A stretch of 52,589 nucleotides of DNA from MGIIb-Q1 sp964342465 (GTDB lineage: Archaea > Thermoplasmatota > Poseidoniia > Poseidoniales > Thalassarchaeaceae). Shown piece after piece: positions 17,172 to 24,434 of the stretch (its first letter is position 1; each line of letters starts with the position of its first letter). A model generated the notes under the pieces. It was given only the letters and a program-made list of their open reading frames with translations, was not told the origin of the DNA and made no database searches. Where the stretch lies: assembly GCA_964342465.1 (NCBI GenBank), contig CAYFFQ010000015.1:1-52589 (forward strand), given 5' to 3'. The translations under genes were made by a program, and so were the position numbers.

Positions 17172-17461
17172 TTGGAAAGGGTGAACAACTGGTCGTCACC
17201 ATGTCCATCGAGCAGACCGATTCGCACCGCCGCATCGACCCAGGCGTGAGCGTAGTTAATCGCACCGAATGCCCGCACGAGGTCTCCTTGTTCAGCAAAA
17301 TAGCGCGCGTCAGCCGTATAATTGTCGCACATTTCAAGCATCTCCTTCAGGTTCCTCCCAGCCGAGGTGTCGCTGTCAGGAATCGGTGTAGCCTTCTCCC
17401 GCGCTCTCTTTGTCAAGTTGAGGTATTTCTCAACGATTTCTATCGTCACTTCGCTGTTCAT
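17162..17461 (-). CDS. DUF357-family small protein
   Basis: 99 residues, mostly helical. The pattern YLNLTKRAREKA, EMLEMCDNYTADARYFAEQGD, AFGAINYAHAWVDAAVRIGLLDG matches the archaeal DUF357 family, known as a small helical bundle without established function. Its start overlaps the stop of the preceding propeller gene by four bases (ATGA), so it is the third member of a translationally coupled operon with an Orc-like AAA protein. The final codons lie within the downstream 69-bp repeat. Confidence 0.85.
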   Translation of the reverse strand: MNSEVTIEIVEKYLNLTKRAREKATPIPDSDTSAGRNLKEMLEMCDNYTADARYFAEQGDLVRAFGAINYAHAWVDAAVRIGLLDGHGDDQLFTLSKDS

Positions 17462-18486
17462 TCTCCAGCCTCCCCGCGAGCGAGAAGACGGCGAACATCT
17501 TCCCTTCTGCCAAGCGAGGCATAGAGTTCGATGGCGCGGCTCAACATACCGCTCTCCTCGGCGTCACGAGCCGCCTCGAAGATCACCTGACGCTTCTCCC
17601 AATCGATTCTCTTGCGCTCTTCTGAAACCAGTTTTCTCAATATCTGACTCCGTTTTGAGGTTAGTAGTGGTGACTCCCACCACCTGACGAGTCCATCGCG
17701 GCTCGCAGTGACTATGATATCGGAATGATTGCTGTCGATGTGGTCGCCGGCAGGGTGAGAGAGGTCCGCATCAGGGGGAATTCTGTTCAACTCACCCTCC
17801 ATGGTGAGCATCCACCATCCATCCTGAGTTCTGACCGCAGAGAGGGGGTCCACGCCGAGTTCGACGACCTGCTCCAGTGAATCCCAACCAAAGGGATTGG
17901 GAACCCCCTCATGGATGCTGCCATCGCCACCCTGTAAGAGGAGCATGCCGGAGGACATCCTGCTCGCCCATGACCACACTCGCTCTTCGATGACTCTCTG
18001 GCTGTGTTGTTCGAACAGGCGCAGGCACCGCAGATGCCCAACACCATCGAGGACGATGAGATGTTCCCTGTCCAGCCAACCGAGCAGTTTGCGCACCCCC
18101 CCCGGTTTCAGACGACGGACTCCCCTCCCTTCGTCGTTGAAGATGTGAATGTGTTCACCCCTGTCCGAGAGCACCCAACCTCCCCCCGGTCGTGCGATGA
18201 CATCACGGAAACCGCCCCGTACTGACCTTCCCTCTCCGAGAGGGTTGCCGCTGTGGAGGGCCAACAGATGAAATCCTGAACCAGAAAGGACCGCCAAGTT
18301 CTTGCCGTCACTGACGAGCCTGAAGACATCAAACTGAAAGGTTCTCTTCCAGATGAAGTCACCGACCTCTCCAACCAATCGCACCACACATCTAGTCGCA
18401 ACCGCGAGGCCCATCTCGGTCGCTGCTATCGCGCCGATACCATCATCGAGTTGATGACTCCACGATACTCGCCAATCGACAGCCAT
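17458..18486 (-). CDS. WD40-like propeller protein, function unknown
   Basis: 342 residues. About six to seven short repeats of beta-propeller type fill residues 1-270 (for example GGWVLSDRGEHIHIFNDEG, HLIVLDGVGHLRCLRL, DIIVTASRDGLVRWWES). A helical, charged tail (about 280-342) follows, with SRAIELYASLGRREDVRRLL resembling a TPR-like or helical-repeat end. No signal peptide or membrane segment, so it is probably cytosolic. Its ATG shares one base with the stop of the Orc-like AAA gene and its stop overlaps the DUF357 start, so the three products probably act together. A scaffold role is inference. Confidence 0.65.
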   Translation of the reverse strand: MAVDWRVSWSHQLDDGIGAIAATEMGLAVATRCVVRLVGEVGDFIWKRTFQFDVFRLVSDGKNLAVLSGSGFHLLALHSGNPLGEGRSVRGGFRDVIARPGGGWVLSDRGEHIHIFNDEGRGVRRLKPGGVRKLLGWLDREHLIVLDGVGHLRCLRLFEQHSQRVIEERVWSWASRMSSGMLLLQGGDGSIHEGVPNPFGWDSLEQVVELGVDPLSAVRTQDGWWMLTMEGELNRIPPDADLSHPAGDHIDSNHSDIIVTASRDGLVRWWESPLLTSKRSQILRKLVSEERKRIDWEKRQVIFEAARDAEESGMLSRAIELYASLGRREDVRRLLARGEAGE

Positions 18487-20654
18487 CAGACATCGCCTCC
18501 ACCATCAGTGGAGATTAGATGCTGAGCCGCCGGCCGACTAATTTTGTAGAGGCGGCTCCGGCCTTCCTTTCTCACAACCATAATCCCATCTTCCAATAGC
18601 CGGTTGAACAATTGCGACAATCTCGGCCTCCCGACTGAGAGTGTCTTCTGCAGGTATTCATCGGACGGCGACACCTCCCTTTGAGTCGCCTGTTCGAGAA
18701 TGTGAATCTCAGCCTCACTGAGGTTCATGAGTCTGTCGACATTGAGAAGCGAATCATCCGTCCTCGGAGATTCTTGTCGGCGAAGGTTGGAAAGAGCGGA
18801 AATGACATCAGTCGTCGTTGCCGCTTCCATTCCGTCCATCTTGGAAGGGTTCACCCCACCATCTGACGGCGGAGAGAGTGCGGGTGAGGGCATGGGAGTC
18901 GGATTGCTTGCAGCATCTCCTGATGGTGCAGGTGGGGATGTCGTGAGCGGTGAATCGACGCCATCCTGAATCCACAGCATGGTATAACCGTCGTTGAAAT
19001 CTACTTGTTGGTGAGGACTCCCGTCCTCATCTTGGCGGTTAGGCTTCGCTTCCATCGGGCCACTCGTCTTAGGCGCACCAGCATTTGCTCGCGCGCCGAT
19101 TTGCATCTTCGCAGCCTTATTCCGGCTTCGCAATCCACCGAATCGCCCTCCACCAAACGAGGGTGCGGTTCCTGATTCCATCTCAATTATCTCAGCACCC
19201 CCCTGCTCGTCGCGCAGTTCCGACCTCCACGCCTCGGCGGTTATCGGTTCTGCCCTTCTCGGTGGGGCAGAGGGAGGTTCGACCATTTGAGGCGTATCGG
19301 TCTCTGCACTACTTTCTAGGTCCATCGTCTCAGGTGATGAGTCATCTCTGTCACTCGCTGCTGAATCCAACTCATCGGCGGCATCGCCTTCGAAGGAAGA
19401 ACCTGACTCCACATCCGGAAGGCCTTCATTCCACATCTCCTCACTGTCTGAGAGTGTTGGAAATTGGGTTGGGTCGAACTCTATTCCTTCGTCGTACCCT
19501 TCTTCGGGGGCAACATCTGCTTTCGGCGCACCCATCCCACCCCCGTCGTTGGGAGTATCGAGTGGTTGTTCAGCCACCCTACGGTGTGGGTCCTCGCCCT
19601 GAGAGTATGGTGTTTCTTTCTCATGGTCTGGGGTTGTGGGACCAACTTCGAGAGGTTTGTCTCGCACTTGCGAAAAGCCGTCCGTGGGCGGGACTTCTCC
19701 ATGCGCACCTCCACCATTCCCCTCGTTGGAATCGGGTTGGCTCGCTGGCTGCTGTGGATTCAATCTCACTTCGACCCTGTTCACTGGCTTCGCTTCATCA
19801 GCCACCCTTTTGAAAGTGGCATCATGCACATCGCTCTTTGGAGTCTCTGAGACGAAGATGGAGAGGTTGATCTCCCTGCCGTCAGGCAGAGGCATCCCGC
19901 GGCTTGCATCGACGACATCGCGCAGCAGTCGCACCGCTCGGCCTGCGTGCCCACCGGTGGACTCGAGAACCATGTCCAATAGCGCATCTGGAGCCGACCA
20001 TGTTGAGCGACTTTTTTTCGAAACTCGGCGGCTGACCAATTGTGATAGGTGGTGGCGATTCAGGGGTTCCAAGGGGGATGTAATATCCATCTCGGCAAGC
20101 AGTTCTTCAGGGAATCCAGATTTCTGCCCAGGTGTGAGTGAAATCAGGGTCAGAGCGCGAATACTTGTGAGCACTGGCATCAACTGGATAAGCACATCGG
20201 CCAACTCGTTCCCGGGTAGGTGAGGGTGGTCGAAAACGATGACCGGAAGGAGTCCGGTCCGACCGGCCAAATCAGCTTCCAACCTGTTTATCAGAACACT
20301 ATGTACAGGGGGTGTATCAAAGTCGTTCAGCAGGTCACAGTACATCTGATGCAGAATAGTTGTCACTTCATCGCCACTTGGCCAGAAGACGGTATGCACC
20401 TGTTCTGAGGTGGTGGTGACTACGTTCATCAGCGATGTCCGCCCGCTACCCTTCTCCCCTACAACACCCACCACCCTCGGTGAGGCGAAGCGAACATAAC
20501 TCGTCAGCATCTTCAACTGCTCTTCACGACCTACCAACAATTCCATCTCGTCTTTTCCGAGAGGTTGGGTGCTAAACGGATTGGAGCGTAGTGCAGGCAG
20601 ATTCAGTCCATTCTCCACTCCTGACAACATTATGCCTTCCAACTCAAAGTCCAT
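18486..20654 (-). CDS. Orc1/Cdc6-like AAA protein with degenerate ATPase site and C-terminal winged helix
   Basis: 722 residues. The N-terminal region (about 25-280) has the Orc/Cdc6 layout: NPFSTQPL, LVGREEQLKML, a P-loop-like GEKGSGRT (66-73) with Arg at the usual Lys position (R72), PVIVFDHPHL with D142-H143 in place of DE, a sensor-like LTLISLT, and a lid with STGGHAGRAVRLL. Residues about 290-630 are a low-complexity, acidic, Pro/Ser-rich linker. The C-terminus has a winged helix (LSEAEIHILEQAT, VGRPRLSQLFNRLLEDGIM, RSRLYKI). ATP hydrolysis is unlikely, so it may bind DNA as a non-catalytic Orc paralogue or act as a regulator. Coupled to the propeller and DUF357 genes. A palindrome array lies just upstream. 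Confidence 0.7.
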   Translation of the reverse strand: MDFELEGIMLSGVENGLNLPALRSNPFSTQPLGKDEMELLVGREEQLKMLTSYVRFASPRVVGVVGEKGSGRTSLMNVVTTTSEQVHTVFWPSGDEVTTILHQMYCDLLNDFDTPPVHSVLINRLEADLAGRTGLLPVIVFDHPHLPGNELADVLIQLMPVLTSIRALTLISLTPGQKSGFPEELLAEMDITSPLEPLNRHHLSQLVSRRVSKKSRSTWSAPDALLDMVLESTGGHAGRAVRLLRDVVDASRGMPLPDGREINLSIFVSETPKSDVHDATFKRVADEAKPVNRVEVRLNPQQPASQPDSNEGNGGGAHGEVPPTDGFSQVRDKPLEVGPTTPDHEKETPYSQGEDPHRRVAEQPLDTPNDGGGMGAPKADVAPEEGYDEGIEFDPTQFPTLSDSEEMWNEGLPDVESGSSFEGDAADELDSAASDRDDSSPETMDLESSAETDTPQMVEPPSAPPRRAEPITAEAWRSELRDEQGGAEIIEMESGTAPSFGGGRFGGLRSRNKAAKMQIGARANAGAPKTSGPMEAKPNRQDEDGSPHQQVDFNDGYTMLWIQDGVDSPLTTSPPAPSGDAASNPTPMPSPALSPPSDGGVNPSKMDGMEAATTTDVISALSNLRRQESPRTDDSLLNVDRLMNLSEAEIHILEQATQREVSPSDEYLQKTLSVGRPRLSQLFNRLLEDGIMVVRKEGRSRLYKISRPAAQHLISTDGGGDV

Positions 20655-20690
20655 TTAACATATTTACGCTTCAGCGGGGTGAAAAATGAT

Positions 20691-20835
20691 GCGTTGAGAA
20701 GCGTTGAACGGCATACCGAGTGGTTGCGCGGCGACCTAATTGTTCAATTATGTTGCGAATGTATATCAGATTAACGCGTAAATAAAGCGTTAATGTGTCC
20801 GTTAATGCGTTAAATTAACGCGTTAGGCGAATGTT
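20691..20835. promoter_or_regulatory. GCGTTAA/TTAACGC palindrome array (candidate operator or origin element)
   Basis: In the 314-bp divergent space between the Orc-like gene and HMG-CoA reductase, GCGTTRA or its reverse complement occurs about six times: GCGTTGA at 20691 and 20701, TTAACGC at 20771, GCGTTAA at 20787 and 20807, TTAACGC at 20815, with related GTTAA/TTAAC elements at 20801 and 20833. Two inverted pairs are obvious: GCGTTAA-A-TTAACGC (20807-20821), and ATTAACGC with GCGTTAAT (20770-20794, 9-nt spacer). The area is much more AT-rich than the surrounding genes. No tandem array of the ~70-bp kind is present here. Confidence 0.7.
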
Positions 20836-20968
20836 AACACATCTCCCACCCCCCTTTCCGAGGCGAGAAGGTGGTGTTGATTCACCACCCTCAATAGAAA
20901 ATGTTGATTGCGAATCGAATGAGAATCTTTAGAGGCTGAGGCATGAGCGAGAGAGTTGAGGGGATGTT

Positions 20969-22261
20969 ATGCCTGTCGACAACAGCCGGCTGAAAGGGTT
21001 CTACAAACTGAGTGTCAGCGAGAGGCGTGAGAAGGTCGCCCAACTCGCCGGTCTAGACGAGGATGCTGTGGCGGCACTTGCTGCAAGCGGTGAGTTGAGT
21101 GAGGCCGCTGCTGACAGGATTATCGAGAATGTGGTGGGTACCATGTCCCTCCCCGTAGGAGTGGCTACGAATTTCATCGTAGATGGAGAACACTATCTAA
21201 TTCCCTTCGCCCTTGAGGAGCCGTCCGTGGTCGCCGCAGCGAGCAACATGGCGAAGCGGTGTCATGTCAAAGGAGGATTCGTCTCGGACAACACCGACCC
21301 GGTGATGATAGGGCAGATTCAGGTGGTCGGTTGTGACGACGCCTTCGCGGCAAAGGATGCACTGCTTTCCGCCGCCGATGAACTGGTTTCAGCCTGCAAT
21401 GAAGTCGACCCGATTCTAGTCAAATTCGGGGGTGGTTGCAGAGGAGTTGAGGCGAGGGTTCTAGACACCGATTCAGGGGCTATGGTCATCGCCCACATCT
21501 TGGTGGATTGTCGTGATGCGATGGGGGCGAACGCTGTCAACACAATGGCTGAAACCATCGCTCCGAGAGTTGAGGCCATCACCGGTGGAACGGTTATTCT
21601 GCGCATCATCAGTAACCTCGCCGTCCACCGTCTCGCAAGAGTCAGTGCGACCTTCACGGCAGAGGAAATGGCTGATTCTGGGATGGGGGCGGAACAGGGT
21701 GCAGAGGTGATCGATGGCATCATCCAAGCTTATCACTTCGCCGCCGCCGACCCCTTCCGCGCCACCACTCACAACAAAGGAATAATGAACGCCATCTCAG
21801 CAATAGCAGTGGCTTGTGGACAGGATTGGCGAGCGATTGAATCTGGAGCACATTCCTATGCTTCATACGGCCGGCAATACGGCTCACTCACACATTGGGA
21901 AAAGGACTCTGAGGGCAATCTTGTCGGCTCAATCGAGTTGCCCATGGCAGTTGGACTGGTCGGCGGGGCGGTGAGGGTTCACCCCACCGCCAAAGCCAAT
22001 GTCGCCATCATGGGTGCAAGAACCGCCGATGAATTGGCCAAGGTCATCGCCGCAGCGGGAATCGCCCAGAATCTCGGGGCGCTGCGCGCACTGGCCACAG
22101 TAGGAATCCAAGCCGGTCACATGAAACTGCATGCAAGAAACATGGCGGTCACGGCTGGGGCGACTGATGAGGAAGTTGACAGAGTGGTAGAAATCGCCCG
22201 TGCCAGCGGCCGAATCACCGCCAAGGCGATTGAAGAAGCGCTCGAACAAATCCGTGACTGA
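20969..22261 (+). CDS. hmgA: HMG-CoA reductase, class II
   Basis: Reduces HMG-CoA to mevalonate, the committed step towards archaeal isoprenoid lipids. 430 residues. Class II signature blocks: IENVVGTMSLPVGVATNF, EEPSVVAAASN, DAMGANAVNTM, THNKGIMNAI, GQDWRAIE, GHMKLHARN. Catalytic residues line up with those known from the Pseudomonas mevalonii enzyme: E83, K270, D286 and H384. The bacterial-like class II type, rather than class I, is known from Archaeoglobus and Thermoplasma relatives. GAGGGGA precedes ATG 20969. The upstream palindrome array may control it together with the divergent Orc-like gene. Confidence 0.96.
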   Translation: MPVDNSRLKGFYKLSVSERREKVAQLAGLDEDAVAALAASGELSEAAADRIIENVVGTMSLPVGVATNFIVDGEHYLIPFALEEPSVVAAASNMAKRCHVKGGFVSDNTDPVMIGQIQVVGCDDAFAAKDALLSAADELVSACNEVDPILVKFGGGCRGVEARVLDTDSGAMVIAHILVDCRDAMGANAVNTMAETIAPRVEAITGGTVILRIISNLAVHRLARVSATFTAEEMADSGMGAEQGAEVIDGIIQAYHFAAADPFRATTHNKGIMNAISAIAVACGQDWRAIESGAHSYASYGRQYGSLTHWEKDSEGNLVGSIELPMAVGLVGGAVRVHPTAKANVAIMGARTADELAKVIAAAGIAQNLGALRALATVGIQAGHMKLHARNMAVTAGATDEEVDRVVEIARASGRITAKAIEEALEQIRD

Positions 22262-22332
22262 AGATTACTCATCCGTCTGATGAGCGGACCCCCGCCCTCA
22301 GTGAAAACCCCCTTGAGGTTCTCTGACCATCA

Positions 22333-22450
22333 AATCCGAATTCTGCCGTTTATTCACCCAATAAACAGGTCAGACGACCCCCTCTCTCCTCACGAATCCG
22401 AATCCTGCCGTTTTTTCCCCAAACTCCAAGGCCTACGACCCCCTACCCGA
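22333..22450. repeat. Imperfect 62-bp direct repeat after hmgA
   Basis: AATCCGAATTCTGCCGTTT near 22333 recurs as AATCCGAATCCTGCCGTTT at about 22395, each followed about 35-40 bp later by ACGACCCCCT. It precedes a second, unrelated array in the same 405-bp space. Confidence 0.7.
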
Positions 22451-22462
22451 AATGCGCCGACC

Positions 22463-22619
22463 AGTCATGTGGCGGATGTGTCTGACGAACCGAAATGCAC
22501 CGACCAGTCAGTATAGCCGAGCAGTCATGTGGCGGATGTGTCTGACGAACCGAAATGCGCTGACGAGTCAGTATAGCCGAGGAGTCATGTGGCGGATGTG
22601 TCTGACGAACCGAAAAGCA
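22463..22619. repeat. 60-bp tandem repeat between hmgA and scpB
   Basis: AGTCATGTGGCGGATGTGTC begins at 22463, 22523 and 22583 (period 60). Copies differ at a few bases (GCACCGACCAGTCAG versus GCGCTGACGAGTCAG). The rest of the space up to the scpB stop shows nothing else. Confidence 0.95.
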
Positions 22620-22666
22620 CCCAAGACCATCGTGGCGCGGCGGCAGGCACCCACCAAGGCTGGCGG

Positions 22667-23356
22667 TCATTCTTCCTCGGATGCGGCGAGCAAGCCCTCA
22701 GGCGGACCACCCTGTAGCCCGCCTGCCGCCTCCGAATCCACTCCCGACTTGTCACCATCTAGAGTATGGCCGCCCACCTCATCCCCTTCAGATAGTTCAG
22801 GCAGTTCATCCCCATCGTCAGGGGCGGAAAGAGCATCAGCGAGTTGATGCCCTGTGAGCCCGAGTTGGACAGCCTCCGCCTTGAACCAAGCAGCGACTTC
22901 CTTGGGAGCAGTGTGAGGGCAACCGAAGTATTCGGAGAAACGACGCGTCGTGGTCAATCTCCTAGTGATTCCGTCCCTCCGTTTGTCCACCAGACCCAAT
23001 TCGCGCAGGTCTGACACATGTTCGTAGGTCACCTGACCCATCATCTCCACCAACTTGTTCTGTGCCATCGGCTGGTGATACGCTATCAGTGCGGCTGTCT
23101 TGAGGAGTTTCTTGGGTAACTCTCCTCTCGCCACCCGAGGGATGTGGTTGGCCAACTCCGGCTTCACTTCGAGCACCCAAAAACGGTTGATTTCGGTTAG
23201 TTGAATTGCCCCTCCCTCCCTCTCTGAAATCGCAGCCTGAAGGTCTAGAAGGGACATTCTCATCGTTGATTCTGAGACATCGAACAATTTTGCCAGTTCG
23301 GATTGTGGCATTGAACGTCCGGCTCCGAAAAGGGTCGCCTCCAGCAGTGCGTTCAT
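22667..23356 (-). CDS. scpB: Segregation and condensation protein B (ScpB)
   Basis: Kleisin-binding winged-helix partner of the SMC-ScpA condensin complex, which organises and segregates chromosomes. 229 residues from ATG 23356, which follows GAGGGAGGG directly; an in-frame TTG at 23371 is less likely. Two winged-helix units: MNALLEATLFGAGRSMPQSEL at the start, and LKTAALIAYHQPMAQNKLVE...RELGLVDKRRDGITRRLTTTRRFSEYFG. The C-terminal 60 residues are acidic and low-complexity. It lies downstream of scpA, from which it is separated by a 71-bp tandem duplication. Confidence 0.9.
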   Translation of the reverse strand: MNALLEATLFGAGRSMPQSELAKLFDVSESTMRMSLLDLQAAISEREGGAIQLTEINRFWVLEVKPELANHIPRVARGELPKKLLKTAALIAYHQPMAQNKLVEMMGQVTYEHVSDLRELGLVDKRRDGITRRLTTTRRFSEYFGCPHTAPKEVAAWFKAEAVQLGLTGHQLADALSAPDDGDELPELSEGDEVGGHTLDGDKSGVDSEAAGGLQGGPPEGLLAASEEE

Positions 23357-23360
23357 CCCT

Positions 23361-23453
23361 CCCTCGGTCAATTGCTCACCTCCGAGAAGAGTCCTGCACC
23401 GACTTCACCGAAGGGAGAAAATGGGGAGAGTCCCTCGGTCAATTGCTCACCTC
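23361..23453. repeat. 71-bp duplication at the scpA-scpB junction
   Basis: CCCTCGGTCAATTGCTCACC occurs at 23361 and 23432. The right copy contains the scpA stop and its last codons (PEVSN). The left copy lies beside the scpB ribosome binding site. Without the duplication the scpA stop would lie about 10 nt before the scpB ATG, an ordinary operon junction. Confidence 0.9.
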
Positions 23454-24434
23454 GGGAGAGAGTTCAGCCGTCACCGAATCGAAGGTGGCGTGGTTCGGCC
23501 ACTTATCCTGTAGGAAGATGTCTCCGTTCGGGTACTCCAATTGCCAGATGTCTGTGTAACCCCTGTGGGTGAGGAAGAGGGCTGAGACGAACCCGACTAT
23601 TCCTCCTTCCGATTCAGCGTCACCCGATTCCCACCCCGAATCGATACCCTGTTGTCTCAGTTTGGCCGCCACCGACTTCATAGTGACTGGTTCGCCGCTA
23701 GGAGAGAGGCGTCGGATGGTCTCCCATGTTCTGCAAATCTCCTCTTCAAGGTCCTCCTGATGGACTCGGCCCTTGACATTGGCAATCGCTGTGGCCACAT
23801 CTTTGGCATGCTCCTCGCGGGCTATCTCCCTCAGCCGCCGCTCCTCTGCTTCGTTGTGGGCCTCAGAGAGGCAGGAGAGAAGTTCTGCAAGAGTGACGGG
23901 ACGTCCTTCATCACGCTTGATGCGACCGTCGAAGAGGGTGGGGAGTTCGTCCATCGCATCACCAGCGAGAACGGTGTTGGTGAATGTGAAGTCGTCATCT
24001 TCGAATTCCGTCTGCCAACTGGGAACATATTCCCATTCCTCATCAATCTCATCGTCAACTGCCTCAGCCCTGTCGAGAAGATTGGCGGCTTGGCCGTGCA
24101 GAATCTGCCACGCCATCCTAATCAGGCGACCACAGGTCGGCAGGTCGACTCTCTCAGCGGTCTCCAATCTCTCATTCAACAGTTCGATGAACCGCGCGAG
24201 GTCTATGTTCCACGGGTCAAGAGAGGAGTCCTGAAACATCTGAAGGACAAGAGCGATGCTACGGTCGAAGGGGTCTGAAAGTGATGTGTGCTCGGCCTCT
24301 TCCATCTCAGCCAGTTCTTGAATGAGGTCGGCATAGCGACTCTTGTGCAGAGGCAGTTTCTCATCGTGGCCTATCATCTGAGATATGATGTCGTTGCGAA
24401 GTTCTGCCGAATCGAGTTCGACCATTCTAATCAC
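23439..24434 (-). CDS. scpA: Segregation and condensation protein A (ScpA, kleisin)
   Basis: Kleisin that bridges the SMC heads and binds ScpB. 331 residues. The N-terminal SMC-binding region includes DPFDRSIALVLQMFQDSSLDPWNIDLARFIELL, the most conserved block in archaeal ScpA. An acidic middle (EDDDFTF) follows, and then a C-terminal winged helix (VTLAELLSCLSEAH; EPVTMKSVAAKLRQQG; GIVGFVSALFLTHRGYTDIWQ). Its start overlaps the smc stop by four bases (ATGA), so expression is coupled to smc. Confidence 0.9.
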   Translation of the reverse strand: MIRMVELDSAELRNDIISQMIGHDEKLPLHKSRYADLIQELAEMEEAEHTSLSDPFDRSIALVLQMFQDSSLDPWNIDLARFIELLNERLETAERVDLPTCGRLIRMAWQILHGQAANLLDRAEAVDDEIDEEWEYVPSWQTEFEDDDFTFTNTVLAGDAMDELPTLFDGRIKRDEGRPVTLAELLSCLSEAHNEAEERRLREIAREEHAKDVATAIANVKGRVHQEDLEEEICRTWETIRRLSPSGEPVTMKSVAAKLRQQGIDSGWESGDAESEGGIVGFVSALFLTHRGYTDIWQLEYPNGDIFLQDKWPNHATFDSVTAELSPEVSN

